From assembly GCF_027853965.1 (NCBI RefSeq), contig NZ_JAQGLB010000005.1:186001-250000 (forward strand): 64,000 nucleotides of DNA. The letters are read 5' to 3'. Shown piece by piece: positions 7,249 to 15,606 of the stretch. A model generated the notes under the pieces. The model worked only from the letters and a program-made list of their open reading frames with translations. It was not told the DNA's origin and did no database searches. A program made the position numbers and the translations under genes. This DNA comes from Saccharopolyspora indica. Its GTDB lineage: Bacteria > Actinomycetota > Actinomycetes > Mycobacteriales > Pseudonocardiaceae. Within the stretch, counting starts at the first letter, position 1. Each line of letters opens with the position of its first letter.

Positions 7249-8918
7249 GCCTGGTCTCCCAACAGGATCGACTTCTCGCGGGCGATTTCGGTCTGGTAGC
7301 TGCGCACCTGCTCGGCGATCTCGGCTTCGTCGAGCCCCAGTTCGGCGCCGAGCAGCTCGCCGACGACGGGGGCCGCTTCGGCGGAGGCGTCGCGGGCGAA
7401 CAGGCGCAGGCGGGTGCGGCGGGAGAGCACGTCGTCGACCGAGCGGGCCATCTCGCAGCGGGCCGCGTAGACGACTTCGGCCTTCAGGTGCGGTTGTCCG
7501 GGCAGCAGCGGTTCGCCGAGCTCGGGGTTCTCCTCGATGAGCGCGCTGACGAACCGGGCTTCGGTGCCGTAGCGGCCGCCGAGGTGGGCGGCGATGCCGC
7601 CGGAGGCGCCGACGGCTTCGGCGTCGTAGCCCGCGCCGCCCAGCAGCGGCAGCTTGGCGGTGCGGCTGCGGGTCTTGCGGCCGAGCAGCCGGGTGACCTT
7701 GTCCACCACGAGTTCGCCCATGTGCCTGCTGGTGGTGAGCTTGCCGCCGGTGACGGTGACCATGCCGCCGGTGCCGACCTCGATGTGGTGGTCGCGGCGC
7801 ATGTCGAGGGTGGCGCCCTCCTTGCCGCCGACCAGCGGCCGCAGGCCGCCGTAGCTGCCGAGCACGTCGTCGGGGCCGAGGTCGGTGTCGAAGGCGACGT
7901 TGGCGCCGTCGAGCAGGAACTGCATCTCCTCGCGGGTGCAGTGCACGTCGTCGACGGAGCCGGTGTAGTCGGTGTCGGTGGTGCCGAGCACGACCACGTC
8001 GCCCCAGCGGGTGCAGGTGGCGCGGCGGGCGCGCCCGGGGATGGGCACGGTGACGGTGCAGTCGTTGCGGATCTTCGACCACGGCACCACGATGTGCACG
8101 CCCTTGGCGGGGCGGACCTGCGGGCGGTGCGCGGCGTCGGCCATCGCGTCGATGCCGTCGGTCCACACACCGGTCGCGTTCACCACGACGCGGGCCCGCA
8201 CGTCGATCTGCGCGCCGTCGGCGTGGACTTCGGCGCCGCGCACCCGGCCGCCGCTGTTGACCAGCCGTTCGACCTTCGCGCCGTTGGCGACGACCGCGCC
8301 GAGGTGCGCGGCGGTGCGCACGACGGTGAGAGTCAGCCGGGCGTCGTCGGTGCGGCTGTCGTAGTACATGAACCCGCCCTTGAGGTGCTCGGCGCGCAGC
8401 GTCGGCGCGTGCGAGAGCACCTCGTTGGGGGTCAGGCGCTGGTGCAGCTTGCCGATGCGCCAGCCGCCCACCAGGTCGTAGGTCCACAGCAGACCTTCGA
8501 AGGCCTTGGCGATGCGGGCGTCGAAAACGCCTTCCTGCTCCAGGATCGGGAACAGGAACGGCAGCCGCTGCACCAGGTGCGGCGCGTTGCGGCGGAACCG
8601 GTGGCGCTCCAGCAGCGAGTGCCGGACCAGGTTGACGTTGCCCTGCTCGATGTAGCGCAGGCCGCCGTGCACCATCTTCGACGACTTCGACGAGGTTCCC
8701 GATGCGAAGTCGTCGCGTTCCACCAGCGCCACGGACAGGCCGCGGGAGACCGCGTCCAGCGCGGTGTAGGCGCCGGTGATGCCGCCGCCGATCACCAGGA
8801 CGTCGAACTCGGTTTCGCCGAGCCGCCGCAGCGCCCGCCGCCGGTCCAGGGTCACCGGTGCACCGGGGGTTGCCTTGGCAGCGGCCGAGTTCGGCCGCCT
8901 GCCGGGGAGTTTCAGCAT
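7245..8918 (-). CDS. glpD: FAD-dependent glycerol-3-phosphate dehydrogenase
   Basis: 557 residues. The dinucleotide fold VIGGGITGA (42-50) is followed by GTSSKSSKMVHGGLRYIEQGN, the flavin-anchoring block typical of GlpD, and by LGTTDTDY, GGLRPLVGG and VTVTGGKLTT. It oxidises sn-glycerol-3-phosphate to dihydroxyacetone phosphate at the membrane and passes electrons to quinone. A GlpD-type C-terminal domain follows (about 400-557). AAGGA precedes ATG 8918, which overlaps the end of the kinase gene by seven bases. It is the most confidently assigned enzyme of the operon and defines its metabolic theme. Confidence 0.92.
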   Translation of the reverse strand: MLKLPGRRPNSAAAKATPGAPVTLDRRRALRRLGETEFDVLVIGGGITGAYTALDAVSRGLSVALVERDDFASGTSSKSSKMVHGGLRYIEQGNVNLVRHSLLERHRFRRNAPHLVQRLPFLFPILEQEGVFDARIAKAFEGLLWTYDLVGGWRIGKLHQRLTPNEVLSHAPTLRAEHLKGGFMYYDSRTDDARLTLTVVRTAAHLGAVVANGAKVERLVNSGGRVRGAEVHADGAQIDVRARVVVNATGVWTDGIDAMADAAHRPQVRPAKGVHIVVPWSKIRNDCTVTVPIPGRARRATCTRWGDVVVLGTTDTDYTGSVDDVHCTREEMQFLLDGANVAFDTDLGPDDVLGSYGGLRPLVGGKEGATLDMRRDHHIEVGTGGMVTVTGGKLTTSRHMGELVVDKVTRLLGRKTRSRTAKLPLLGGAGYDAEAVGASGGIAAHLGGRYGTEARFVSALIEENPELGEPLLPGQPHLKAEVVYAARCEMARSVDDVLSRRTRLRLFARDASAEAAPVVGELLGAELGLDEAEIAEQVRSYQTEIAREKSILLGDQA

Positions 8919-10435
8919 GTTGTTCCTTCTTCTGGCAGTGACTTCCGGAGCACGCGTCCCCATTGCGCGCGCAGCTCCTGCCGTTCGTCCTCGCCGATCG
9001 CGGGCTCGAAGGCCCGGCCGGCCGGGAGTGCGTGGAGGGCCTCGCCGAGCGAGTCCCACAGGCCGAGGCGGACCCCGGCGAGGTAGGCGACGCCGCGCAG
9101 GCTCGCGGTGGCCGAGTCCGCGGCCCGTTCGATCGCGACACCGGCCAGGTCGGCCTGGCTCTGCAGCAGGGCGTCGCTGGCCGCGAGCCCACCGCCGACG
9201 CGCAGCCGGGTCAGCTCGTGTCCGGCCGGCATCGCCGAGCGCACTCCGTCGACGGTGTCGCACACCGAGTGCGCGATGCCTTCGAGGACGGCGCGGGCGA
9301 TCCCGGCCCGGGTGGTGGCCAGGCTCAGCCCGGTCAGGCTGGCCCGCGCGCCGGGCTCCGCGACGGGGGTGCGGAGCCCGGCGAGGGTGGGCACGAACCA
9401 GGTCTCCCGTTCGCGCGGGTGCTCGCCGGCGAGTGCGCCGACCTGCTCGGCGGAGTCGAACAGCTGCAGGTCCTCGACCAGCCAGCGCAGCGCCGAGCCG
9501 GTCGTGGAGGTGTAGGCCTCCAGGCTGAAGCGGGTGCGCCCGCCGCTGCGCCAGCCGGGCAGCGCGAGCACCCCGGCCGTGGCGGTGGCCGCGTCGGCGG
9601 GCTCGTCGCCGGTGAGCGCGCCGACGAAGGTGCCGGTGCCGTGCATGCACATGCCCTGCCCCGCTTCGAGCGCGCCCAGCGCGATCAGCGATGCGTGCTG
9701 GTCGCCCATCGCCGCCGCGATCGGCACCCGGACGCCCAGCACGTCCGGGTCGGTCCAGCCGAAGTCGCCGTCGTCGTCGACCAGCTCCGGGGCGAGCTGC
9801 GCCGGGCAGCCGACGGCGGCGAGCCATTCGGCGTCCCAGCGGTGTTCGCGCAGCAGGTACCCGCCGAGCGCCGCGGCGTTGGAGGTGGCGACCCCGTGCC
9901 GGGTGCCGCCGTTGAGGTTCCAGCTCAGCCAGGTGTCGATCGGGCCGAACAGCAGCCGTCCATCCGCCGCGGCGGCGGCCACCTGCGGGTTCTGCTCGAT
10001 CTGCCGCGCCGCCCAGAAGAACGGCGAGCGGGTGCCGACCGGGCGGCCGGTGCGGGCCAGCTGCACCGGATCCCACTCGGCGGCGAGCTCGGCCAGTTCG
10101 GCGGCGTAGCGGCGGTCCTGCCACACCACTGCCGGGGCCAGCGGACGACCGGTCTCGCGGTCCCACAGCACCGCGGTGGCGCGCTGGGTGCACAGGGCGA
10201 CACCGGTGATCTCAACCGCGTTGTCGCCTGCCCACCGCACCGCCTGCCGCGCCACGTCCAGCGTGCGCCGCCACAGCTCGTCGGCGTCCTGCTCGACGCG
10301 CAGCGGGTCGGGGTGCAGCACCGCGATCGGCTGGTAGAAGGACGGGCCGCTGGCGCCGTCGGAGGTGACCACCGCCGCCCGGGTGCCGGTGGAGCCTTCG
10401 TCGATGGACAGGACGCCCCGTAGCGTTGCGCTCAT
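8912..10435 (-). CDS. FGGY-family carbohydrate kinase, glycerol-kinase-like but divergent
   Basis: 507 residues with the FGGY two-domain fold. The N-terminal phosphate loop reads DEGSTGTRA, IDTWLSWNLNGG is the glycerol-kinase hallmark, and GDQHASL (D244) supplies the catalytic base. However, the QRE motif whose Glu binds glycerol (E84 of E. coli GlpK) is Q84-R85-A86 here, and the region of GlpK Tyr135 reads GTRSPFF without the Tyr. The enzyme is therefore placed in the GlpK neighbourhood but may phosphorylate another polyol or triose. It lies 14 bp after the MFS gene and overlaps glpD. Confidence 0.83.
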   Translation of the reverse strand: MSATLRGVLSIDEGSTGTRAAVVTSDGASGPSFYQPIAVLHPDPLRVEQDADELWRRTLDVARQAVRWAGDNAVEITGVALCTQRATAVLWDRETGRPLAPAVVWQDRRYAAELAELAAEWDPVQLARTGRPVGTRSPFFWAARQIEQNPQVAAAAADGRLLFGPIDTWLSWNLNGGTRHGVATSNAAALGGYLLREHRWDAEWLAAVGCPAQLAPELVDDDGDFGWTDPDVLGVRVPIAAAMGDQHASLIALGALEAGQGMCMHGTGTFVGALTGDEPADAATATAGVLALPGWRSGGRTRFSLEAYTSTTGSALRWLVEDLQLFDSAEQVGALAGEHPRERETWFVPTLAGLRTPVAEPGARASLTGLSLATTRAGIARAVLEGIAHSVCDTVDGVRSAMPAGHELTRLRVGGGLAASDALLQSQADLAGVAIERAADSATASLRGVAYLAGVRLGLWDSLGEALHALPAGRAFEPAIGEDERQELRAQWGRVLRKSLPEEGTTC

Positions 10436-10449
10436 GTGCCGTGCCTCCC

Positions 10450-11877
10450 TCAGCTACCCGCGAGCGCGCGCGGCTTGAGGTCGATGTCCTCTTCGTCCGG
10501 GTCGATGCTGCTGCGGGTCGGGTCCCACTTGATGATCAGGCAGGTGATCAGGCCCAGCAGCGGCACCGCGGACAGCAGCGCGATCGTCGGCCCGAGGCCC
10601 ATCGACTCCTTGATCAGCGGGAAGATGTAGAGGCCGATCACGCTGCCGAAGCTGCCGAGCATGCCGGTGATCCCGGTTCCCAGGGTGCGGATGTCGCTGC
10701 GGTAGGACAGCGCGGCGATCGACTTGCCGTTGGCGCCGGGCCCGGCCGAGTGGAAGAAGATGAACAGGAACGGCACCGCGAAGGACAGCAGCGTCGGCAG
10801 GTTGCCGAAGCCCAGTCCGAGCGTCAGCAGCAGCACGAAGGCCATCGCGTAGCCGACCGCGGAGCTCAGCCGCAGGCCCATCCGGCGGCCGATGTAGGCC
10901 GAGACCGCGCCGCCGATGATGCCCGCCGCGTTGAACACCATCGATCCGATGGTGGCCGTCTCGAACTGGTCGCCGAAGATGGCCAGGCTGATCACCGGCA
11001 GGTACCAGCCGATGGCGAAGTACTGCATCGACTGGGTCAGCGAGATCATCGTGGACAGCATCGTCCGCGCCAGGTAGGGCTTGCGGAACAGCACGCCGGT
11101 GTGCCGGAACCCGATGGCGGGCTGCTCGGCCCGCTCTTCGGTGCGCTCACCGGCGACGACGTTGAATCCGTAGATGCGGCGCAGGCTCTTGGCGGCGTCG
11201 GCGAGCCTGCCCTGGGAGGCCAGCCAGGCCGGGCTCTCCACCAGGAACAGCAGCTGCAGGACCAGCAGCACGGCGGCGAACACCGCGGCGGAACCGACCG
11301 AGTAGCGCCAGATCTCGGTGCCGATGCCGAACTTGAAGAACACCAGCGTCAGCGCCAGGTTCGTGGTGGTGGCGATGTACCAGACGCACTGCCAGAGGTT
11401 CAGGCGTCCCTTGAGCTTGGTGGGCGTGTACTCGGCGAGCATCGCCATCGCGACCGCGAAGTCGATGCCGTAGGCGATGCCCACCAGCGCCCGGCCGCAC
11501 CACACGGTTTCGAAGCTGCCCGCGTAGGCGGTCAGCAGGGCGCCCGCCACGGCGACGACCTTGGCCAGCAGCAGCGGCTTGACCCGGCCGATGCGGGCGG
11601 CCAGCCAGCCGCCGATCGGGTTGAACACGATCGCGATGGCCGGTGCGGTCGCGGTGAGCAGCCCTACCTGGGTCGCGGTGAGGCCGAGCTCGGAGACCAT
11701 CGGCGAGAGCCCGGCGCCCAGCGCGGCGTTGGAGTAGGCGTCGAGGAAAAGCCCGCCCAGGATCAGGTACCACAGCAGGTTCGCCTTGCCGGGCAGCCGC
11801 TCCAGCTTGTTGATCAACGCCACCACGTGCGGGACGCCGGAGATCGTCTCCGCTGCCGGGTTCGAAGGTGAGGCCAT
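10450..11877 (-). CDS. MFS transporter, sugar/polyol porter type, first gene of the glp-like operon
   Basis: 475 residues with about 12 membrane spans in two six-helix halves. Motif-A-like loops are seen (GGWLAARIGRVKPLLLAK, then AYIGRRMGLRLSS in the second half), with a central charged loop around SQGRLADAAKSLRRIYGF. ATG 11877 follows GAGAGGTGGCG. As the first gene of the operon it probably imports the substrate that the downstream kinase phosphorylates; no GlpF channel is present in the window. The last 20 residues are acidic and cytoplasmic. The substrate is inferred only from context. Confidence 0.82.
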   Translation of the reverse strand: MASPSNPAAETISGVPHVVALINKLERLPGKANLLWYLILGGLFLDAYSNAALGAGLSPMVSELGLTATQVGLLTATAPAIAIVFNPIGGWLAARIGRVKPLLLAKVVAVAGALLTAYAGSFETVWCGRALVGIAYGIDFAVAMAMLAEYTPTKLKGRLNLWQCVWYIATTTNLALTLVFFKFGIGTEIWRYSVGSAAVFAAVLLVLQLLFLVESPAWLASQGRLADAAKSLRRIYGFNVVAGERTEERAEQPAIGFRHTGVLFRKPYLARTMLSTMISLTQSMQYFAIGWYLPVISLAIFGDQFETATIGSMVFNAAGIIGGAVSAYIGRRMGLRLSSAVGYAMAFVLLLTLGLGFGNLPTLLSFAVPFLFIFFHSAGPGANGKSIAALSYRSDIRTLGTGITGMLGSFGSVIGLYIFPLIKESMGLGPTIALLSAVPLLGLITCLIIKWDPTRSSIDPDEEDIDLKPRALAGS

Positions 11878-11934
11878 GGATCGCCACCTCTCGGAGAGAA
11901 GGCCGCTGGCAGCGATCCGACGAGACGAAGGCAC

Positions 11935-11964
11935 GACGAAGTCCGCTGACAGTGGCTCTTCGTC
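11935..11964. promoter_or_regulatory. 30-base inverted repeat in the leader of the glp-like operon
   Basis: GACGAAG and CTTCGTC form perfect 7-bp outer arms. The interior is also nearly palindromic (CCGCTG-A-CAGTGG). It lies about 57 bases upstream of the first start codon of the operon, in the transcribed leader or promoter. It may be the RNA target of the operon's GlpP or a DNA operator. No U-run follows on the coding strand, so it is not a standard intrinsic terminator. Confidence 0.5.
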
Positions 11965-11979
11965 TATGCCTGTCGTTGA

Positions 11980-11999
11980 GGCGAGACATTAACCTCGCC
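11980..11999. terminator. Inverted repeat after the dienelactone hydrolase gene
   Basis: GGCGAG-N8-CTCGCC with an AT-rich loop (ACATTAAC), 12 bases past the hydrolase stop and at the upstream edge of the glp-like promoter region. It may terminate the hydrolase transcript or act as an operator for the operon behind it; the sequence does not decide between them. Confidence 0.4.
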
Positions 12000-12011
12000 G
12001 AAACCCGCCCG

Positions 12012-12746
12012 TCAAGCGGTCAGGTGTTCGGCGAAGAACGCCTCGATGCGCCGCCAGGCGTCGGCGGCGGATTCCGGGTGCGGCCCGGTGCCGGTGATCC
12101 GCAGCAGCGGCCGCAGCACCCGGGGCCCGTTCTCGGCGTCGTTGAGGAACGAGTGCCCGGCGTCCGGGTACTCCTTCACGTCGCGCGGCACACCGGCGCG
12201 TTCCAGCGCCGCGTCCAGCTTCGACGCCGCGCCCTTCAGCATCCCGTCCCGGCCGCCGTAGCTGCCCACCACGGGGCAGGCGCCGGCCAGCGCGCGGTCG
12301 ATGTCCTTCGGCAGCTGCCCGTAGTTGGCCGAGGCGGCGTCGAACTTGCCGAGCCCGGCGGCGACCAGCGCGAAGGCTCCGCCCATGCAGAACCCGATGA
12401 GGCCGACCTTGCCGGTGCAGTCGTCCCGCTCCACCAGGGCTTCCCGCGCGGCGTCCAGGTCGGCGTAGGCGCGCCCGCGGCCGGAGAGCGCGGCGCGCAT
12501 GGTCGGTACCAGGCAGCGCCGCGCGCCTCCGTCGGTGTACAGGTCGGGCAGCAGCGCCAGGTAGCCCGCCTCGGCCATGCGCTCGGTCTGGCGCAGCATG
12601 ACCTCGTCCACCCCGAACGCCTCGTGGACGACCACGACTCCGGGCCACGGGCCGGAACCCGTCGGCTGCGCGAGGTGGCCGGTCAGCTCGCGCGAACCGC
12701 CGAGGGCGCTGCTGCGCGCGGTGAGTTCGACCGGGATGGTGGGCAT
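12012..12746 (-). CDS. Dienelactone hydrolase family protein
   Basis: 244-residue alpha/beta hydrolase. The family triad is visible: C120 in GFCMGG, D167 in YGGRDG and H198 in DAGHSF. The HEAFGV motif (41-46) carries the Glu that interacts with the Cys in dienelactone hydrolases. ATG 12746 is preceded by GGAGGAACC. It lies downstream of the glycosidase gene on the same strand with a small hairpin between, so probably has its own transcript. The substrate is unknown; most genomic homologues act on esters or lactones rather than chlorocatechol products. Confidence 0.85.
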   Translation of the reverse strand: MPTIPVELTARSSALGGSRELTGHLAQPTGSGPWPGVVVVHEAFGVDEVMLRQTERMAEAGYLALLPDLYTDGGARRCLVPTMRAALSGRGRAYADLDAAREALVERDDCTGKVGLIGFCMGGAFALVAAGLGKFDAASANYGQLPKDIDRALAGACPVVGSYGGRDGMLKGAASKLDAALERAGVPRDVKEYPDAGHSFLNDAENGPRVLRPLLRITGTGPHPESAADAWRRIEAFFAEHLTA

Positions 12747-12759
12747 GGGGTTCCTCCGG

Positions 12760-12780
12760 CGGGTCGGCGATCACGACCCG
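12760..12780 (-). terminator. Weak hairpin after the glycosidase operon
   Basis: CGGGTCG and CGACCCG flank a 7-base loop, 22 bases after the glycosidase stop. No U-run follows. It also overlaps the 5' leader of the hydrolase gene. Confidence 0.4.
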
Positions 12781-12801
12781 ACCAGCATGCCCGAACCCCG
12801 G

Positions 12802-14745
12802 TCAGCGCGTCTTCAGCTCGACCACGCGCACGCCGTAGGCGGGCAGCACGACCTCGGTGAGCTCCTCCCCGGTGCCGAGTTCGTGGACCGAACGTCCCGG
12901 CGCGGTGGGAACGACCGGGACTTCGCGGTCGTGCTGGCTGATCAGCCAGGCGAAGACCCGTCCGTCGTGGTGCACCAGCGCATCGGCGAACACCCGCGGA
13001 TCGTCGACCGCGATCACCCGGTCTATCCCGGCGATGCGGGCCAGCGCCGAGTAGAGCCGGTGGGTGTCCTCCGGGTTGACGCGCGAGGTCCGGGCCGCGA
13101 AGTGCTCGACCGGGTAGGTGCACAGCACCGCCTCGCCGCTGCCGGTCGGGTGCCGGAGCAGGGCCGGACGTCCGTGCGCGTCGGTGGCCACCACCTTGGC
13201 GCCGCGCGGCCGCACCGGCAGGTAGGCGCGGCTGTGCTCGTTGCCGCCGACCTGGAAGCGCAGCACCTCGCCCGCGGTGATGTCGCCGAAGTCGTCGGTG
13301 AAGGTCATCTCCACCACCTCGTCGGTCACCTCGTCCACGACGCCGTAGGTGAGCTGCTTCTCGACGCCGAAGGTCTCGTCGAAGTACGGGATCCACGGCT
13401 GCCGGTGGTGGCCCACCTCGCCCGCCGTGTAGGACAGGTACAGCAGCGCTCCGTCGGCGACGCGGTCCCGCAGCCGCTGCCAGGTGAGGCCCTGGATCTG
13501 CTTCACGCAGGGCAGCAGGTAGAGCGAGCAGTCCGGGTCGATCCCGTCGCGTTCCCGGGTGAAGCCCACCGGCAGGTCGGCCTCCCGCGCGGCCACGTGC
13601 GCCTGCTGCAGCGAGGTGAAGATCAGCGGCCGGTCGTCGTCCTGGCTGAACGGGTAACCGCGTTCCAGGTATTCGGTGACCACGAGCGCGGCCTGCGCGT
13701 CGGGCCGCTCGCACCCGGCGAAGTCCACTTCGGACAGGATGCGGGCGAACTCGGCGAGCTCGTGCAGCGGTGGTTTCGGGTTCCCCGAGCGGTCGGTGAT
13801 CCCGAAGTGCATCTCGAACGGGTGGTGCGAGTACGGCCCCTGCTCGACGAGGTCGTCGTAGTCGGTGTTGTTCCAGGCGATCCACCCGGTGGCCCCGGCC
13901 AGCAGCGAGTTGTGCAGGGTCTGCCGGTAGTAGTGCCCGGCGCCTGCCGCCGAGACCTGGTCGCTGGAGAGCCCGAACTCCTCCAGCACGACCGGTTTGC
14001 CCGCCACCGCGGACAGCTCGCAGATGAACGCCGCGTTGAGGTGCTGGCGCACCGGGTCGCTGTCGATCCGGTACACGTGGGGCCCGACGAAGTCGACCAT
14101 CGCGCCGGTGTCGCGCACCGAGAACCCGTTGTCGGTGCCGGTCACCTCGATCCCCCAGGCCCCGTCGCCCAGCGACACCGGCTGGTGCCCGCCGCCTGCG
14201 CGCACCGCCTGCACCATGAGCTGCGCCCAGGCGTTGACCTGCTCGACGGGTGCTTTCGGTTCGTGCCGCAGCCGTCCGTAGATCGGCATCTCGTTGCTGA
14301 TCAGCCAGCCTGCCACCGCCGGGTGCGCGGCGAAGCGCTCGGTCATCCGCTGCGCGAACCACGCCTGCCGGGACACCAGCCACACGTCGGCGTAGAGGTC
14401 GCGGCCGCCGCGCCAGGCCGGGTCCCAGTTGTCACCGGACATGTGGCCGACGATGAAGGTCGGGATGGAGGTCATCCCGATCTCGCGGTGCGCGTCGAGG
14501 AAGTCGGCGAAGTGCTCGGCCTTCTCCTCGTCGATGCGCTCGGGCGTCGGCATGAAGTCCGGCCAGTAGAAGAACGAGCGGGTCTGCCGCAGGCCGTGCT
14601 CGAACAGCACCCGCAACTCCTCGCGCACCACCTCCGGCGAGTAGTCGCGCCACATCAGCGGGCCGCCGGTGCGGGACCAGAAGTTCGCCCCGAGCCACAC
14701 CTGAGGCACTCCGTCCACCAGCAGTTTCGCCGAGTTGCGTCGCAT
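12802..14745 (-). CDS. Clan GH-A glycoside hydrolase (GH5-like, probable beta-mannosidase/glycosidase)
   Basis: 647 residues, intracellular (no signal peptide). The (beta/alpha)8 barrel shows acid/base E152 in ISNEMP after strand 4 and nucleophile E256 in VLEEFGL after strand 7. A C-terminal region of about 350 residues adds beta-rich and Rossmann-like segments, as in beta-galactosidase-type trimerisation domains and in the actinobacterial GH5_18 group. It is the last gene of a sugar ABC-import operon, so it should cleave imported oligosaccharides; mannosides are a guess from the subfamily resemblance. AAAGGGGA precedes ATG 14745. Confidence 0.8.
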   Translation of the reverse strand: MRRNSAKLLVDGVPQVWLGANFWSRTGGPLMWRDYSPEVVREELRVLFEHGLRQTRSFFYWPDFMPTPERIDEEKAEHFADFLDAHREIGMTSIPTFIVGHMSGDNWDPAWRGGRDLYADVWLVSRQAWFAQRMTERFAAHPAVAGWLISNEMPIYGRLRHEPKAPVEQVNAWAQLMVQAVRAGGGHQPVSLGDGAWGIEVTGTDNGFSVRDTGAMVDFVGPHVYRIDSDPVRQHLNAAFICELSAVAGKPVVLEEFGLSSDQVSAAGAGHYYRQTLHNSLLAGATGWIAWNNTDYDDLVEQGPYSHHPFEMHFGITDRSGNPKPPLHELAEFARILSEVDFAGCERPDAQAALVVTEYLERGYPFSQDDDRPLIFTSLQQAHVAAREADLPVGFTRERDGIDPDCSLYLLPCVKQIQGLTWQRLRDRVADGALLYLSYTAGEVGHHRQPWIPYFDETFGVEKQLTYGVVDEVTDEVVEMTFTDDFGDITAGEVLRFQVGGNEHSRAYLPVRPRGAKVVATDAHGRPALLRHPTGSGEAVLCTYPVEHFAARTSRVNPEDTHRLYSALARIAGIDRVIAVDDPRVFADALVHHDGRVFAWLISQHDREVPVVPTAPGRSVHELGTGEELTEVVLPAYGVRVVELKTR

Positions 14746-14766
14746 CGAATCCCCTTTCTCGGGCGG

Positions 14767-15606
14767 TCACTTGACCGCGCCAGCGGTGAGCCCCTGCGCG
14801 AGGAAGCGCTGCATGAACAGGAAACCGACGACCACCGGGATGCTGACCACCAGCGAGGCGGCCATCACCTCGTTCCAGTACACCGAGGACTGCGTGGAGT
14901 ACTCCCGCAGCCCGACGGCCAGGGTGCGCGATCCCGAGTCGGTCATGATCGAGGCGAACAGCGTTTCGCCCCAGGCGGTCATGAACGAGTAGATGCCCAC
15001 CGCGGCGATGCCCGGCCGGGCGGCGGGCAGCACGACCCGCAGCAGCGCGCCCACCGGGCCCGCGCCGTCGATCAGCGCCGCCTCGTCGAGGTCGCGCGGG
15101 ATGGAGTCGAAGTAGCCGACCAGCATCCAGGTGGAGAACGGCAGTGAGAACGTCAGGTAGGTGATGATCAGCCCCACCTGGCTGCCGTGCAGCGCGATGC
15201 CGGTCACCTGCCCGATCGTGGCGTAGATCAGGTACAGCGGCAGCAGGAACAGGATGCCGGGGAACATCTGGGTGGACAGCACGACGATGCGGAAGGTGTC
15301 CCGCCCGCGGAACCGGTACCGGCTGATCGCGTAGGCGGCGAGCACCGCGATCGCCACCGACAGCACCGCCGCGCCCGCGGCGACCACGACGCTGTTGCGG
15401 AAGTAGGTGGCCAGCGGGACGGTGGACCACATGTCCACGAACGGCTGGAAGGTGATCTCGCCGGGCAGCCATTCGAAGCGGTCCTGCACCCGAGACAGCG
15501 GTTTGACCGCCGAGGTGACCATGACGTAGAGCGGGACCAGCACGAACAGCGCGAGGCCGGTCAGCCCCACCACCCGCAGGACGCGGAACCAGCGCGGCTC
15601 AGACAT
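14767..15606 (-). CDS. Carbohydrate ABC transporter permease (MalG type)
   Basis: 279 residues, six predicted spans, typical of the CUT1 inner subunit. The EAA loop that docks the ATPase reads EAALIDGAGPVGALLR and runs to a closing LPAARPG at about 193-199. It overlaps the preceding permease gene by eight bases and is followed by the glycosidase. No ATPase is encoded in the operon, so it presumably shares a multifunctional MsiK-like ATPase encoded elsewhere, as many actinobacterial CUT1 systems do. Confidence 0.9.
   Translation of the reverse strand: MSEPRWFRVLRVVGLTGLALFVLVPLYVMVTSAVKPLSRVQDRFEWLPGEITFQPFVDMWSTVPLATYFRNSVVVAAGAAVLSVAIAVLAAYAISRYRFRGRDTFRIVVLSTQMFPGILFLLPLYLIYATIGQVTGIALHGSQVGLIITYLTFSLPFSTWMLVGYFDSIPRDLDEAALIDGAGPVGALLRVVLPAARPGIAAVGIYSFMTAWGETLFASIMTDSGSRTLAVGLREYSTQSSVYWNEVMAASLVVSIPVVVGFLFMQRFLAQGLTAGAVK

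Noticed and set aside
5041-7299. 752-codon open frame on the plus strand opposite glpP and the FAD oxidase
   Set aside because: It is a shadow of GC-rich coding DNA: the opposite strand carries two clear enzyme families, and this translation is rich in Arg, Ala, Gly, Val and His with no motif.
12577-15147. 856-codon open frame on the plus strand opposite the glycosidase and a permease
   Set aside because: It has no domain pattern, and the minus strand has catalytic residues and membrane spans in the correct frames.
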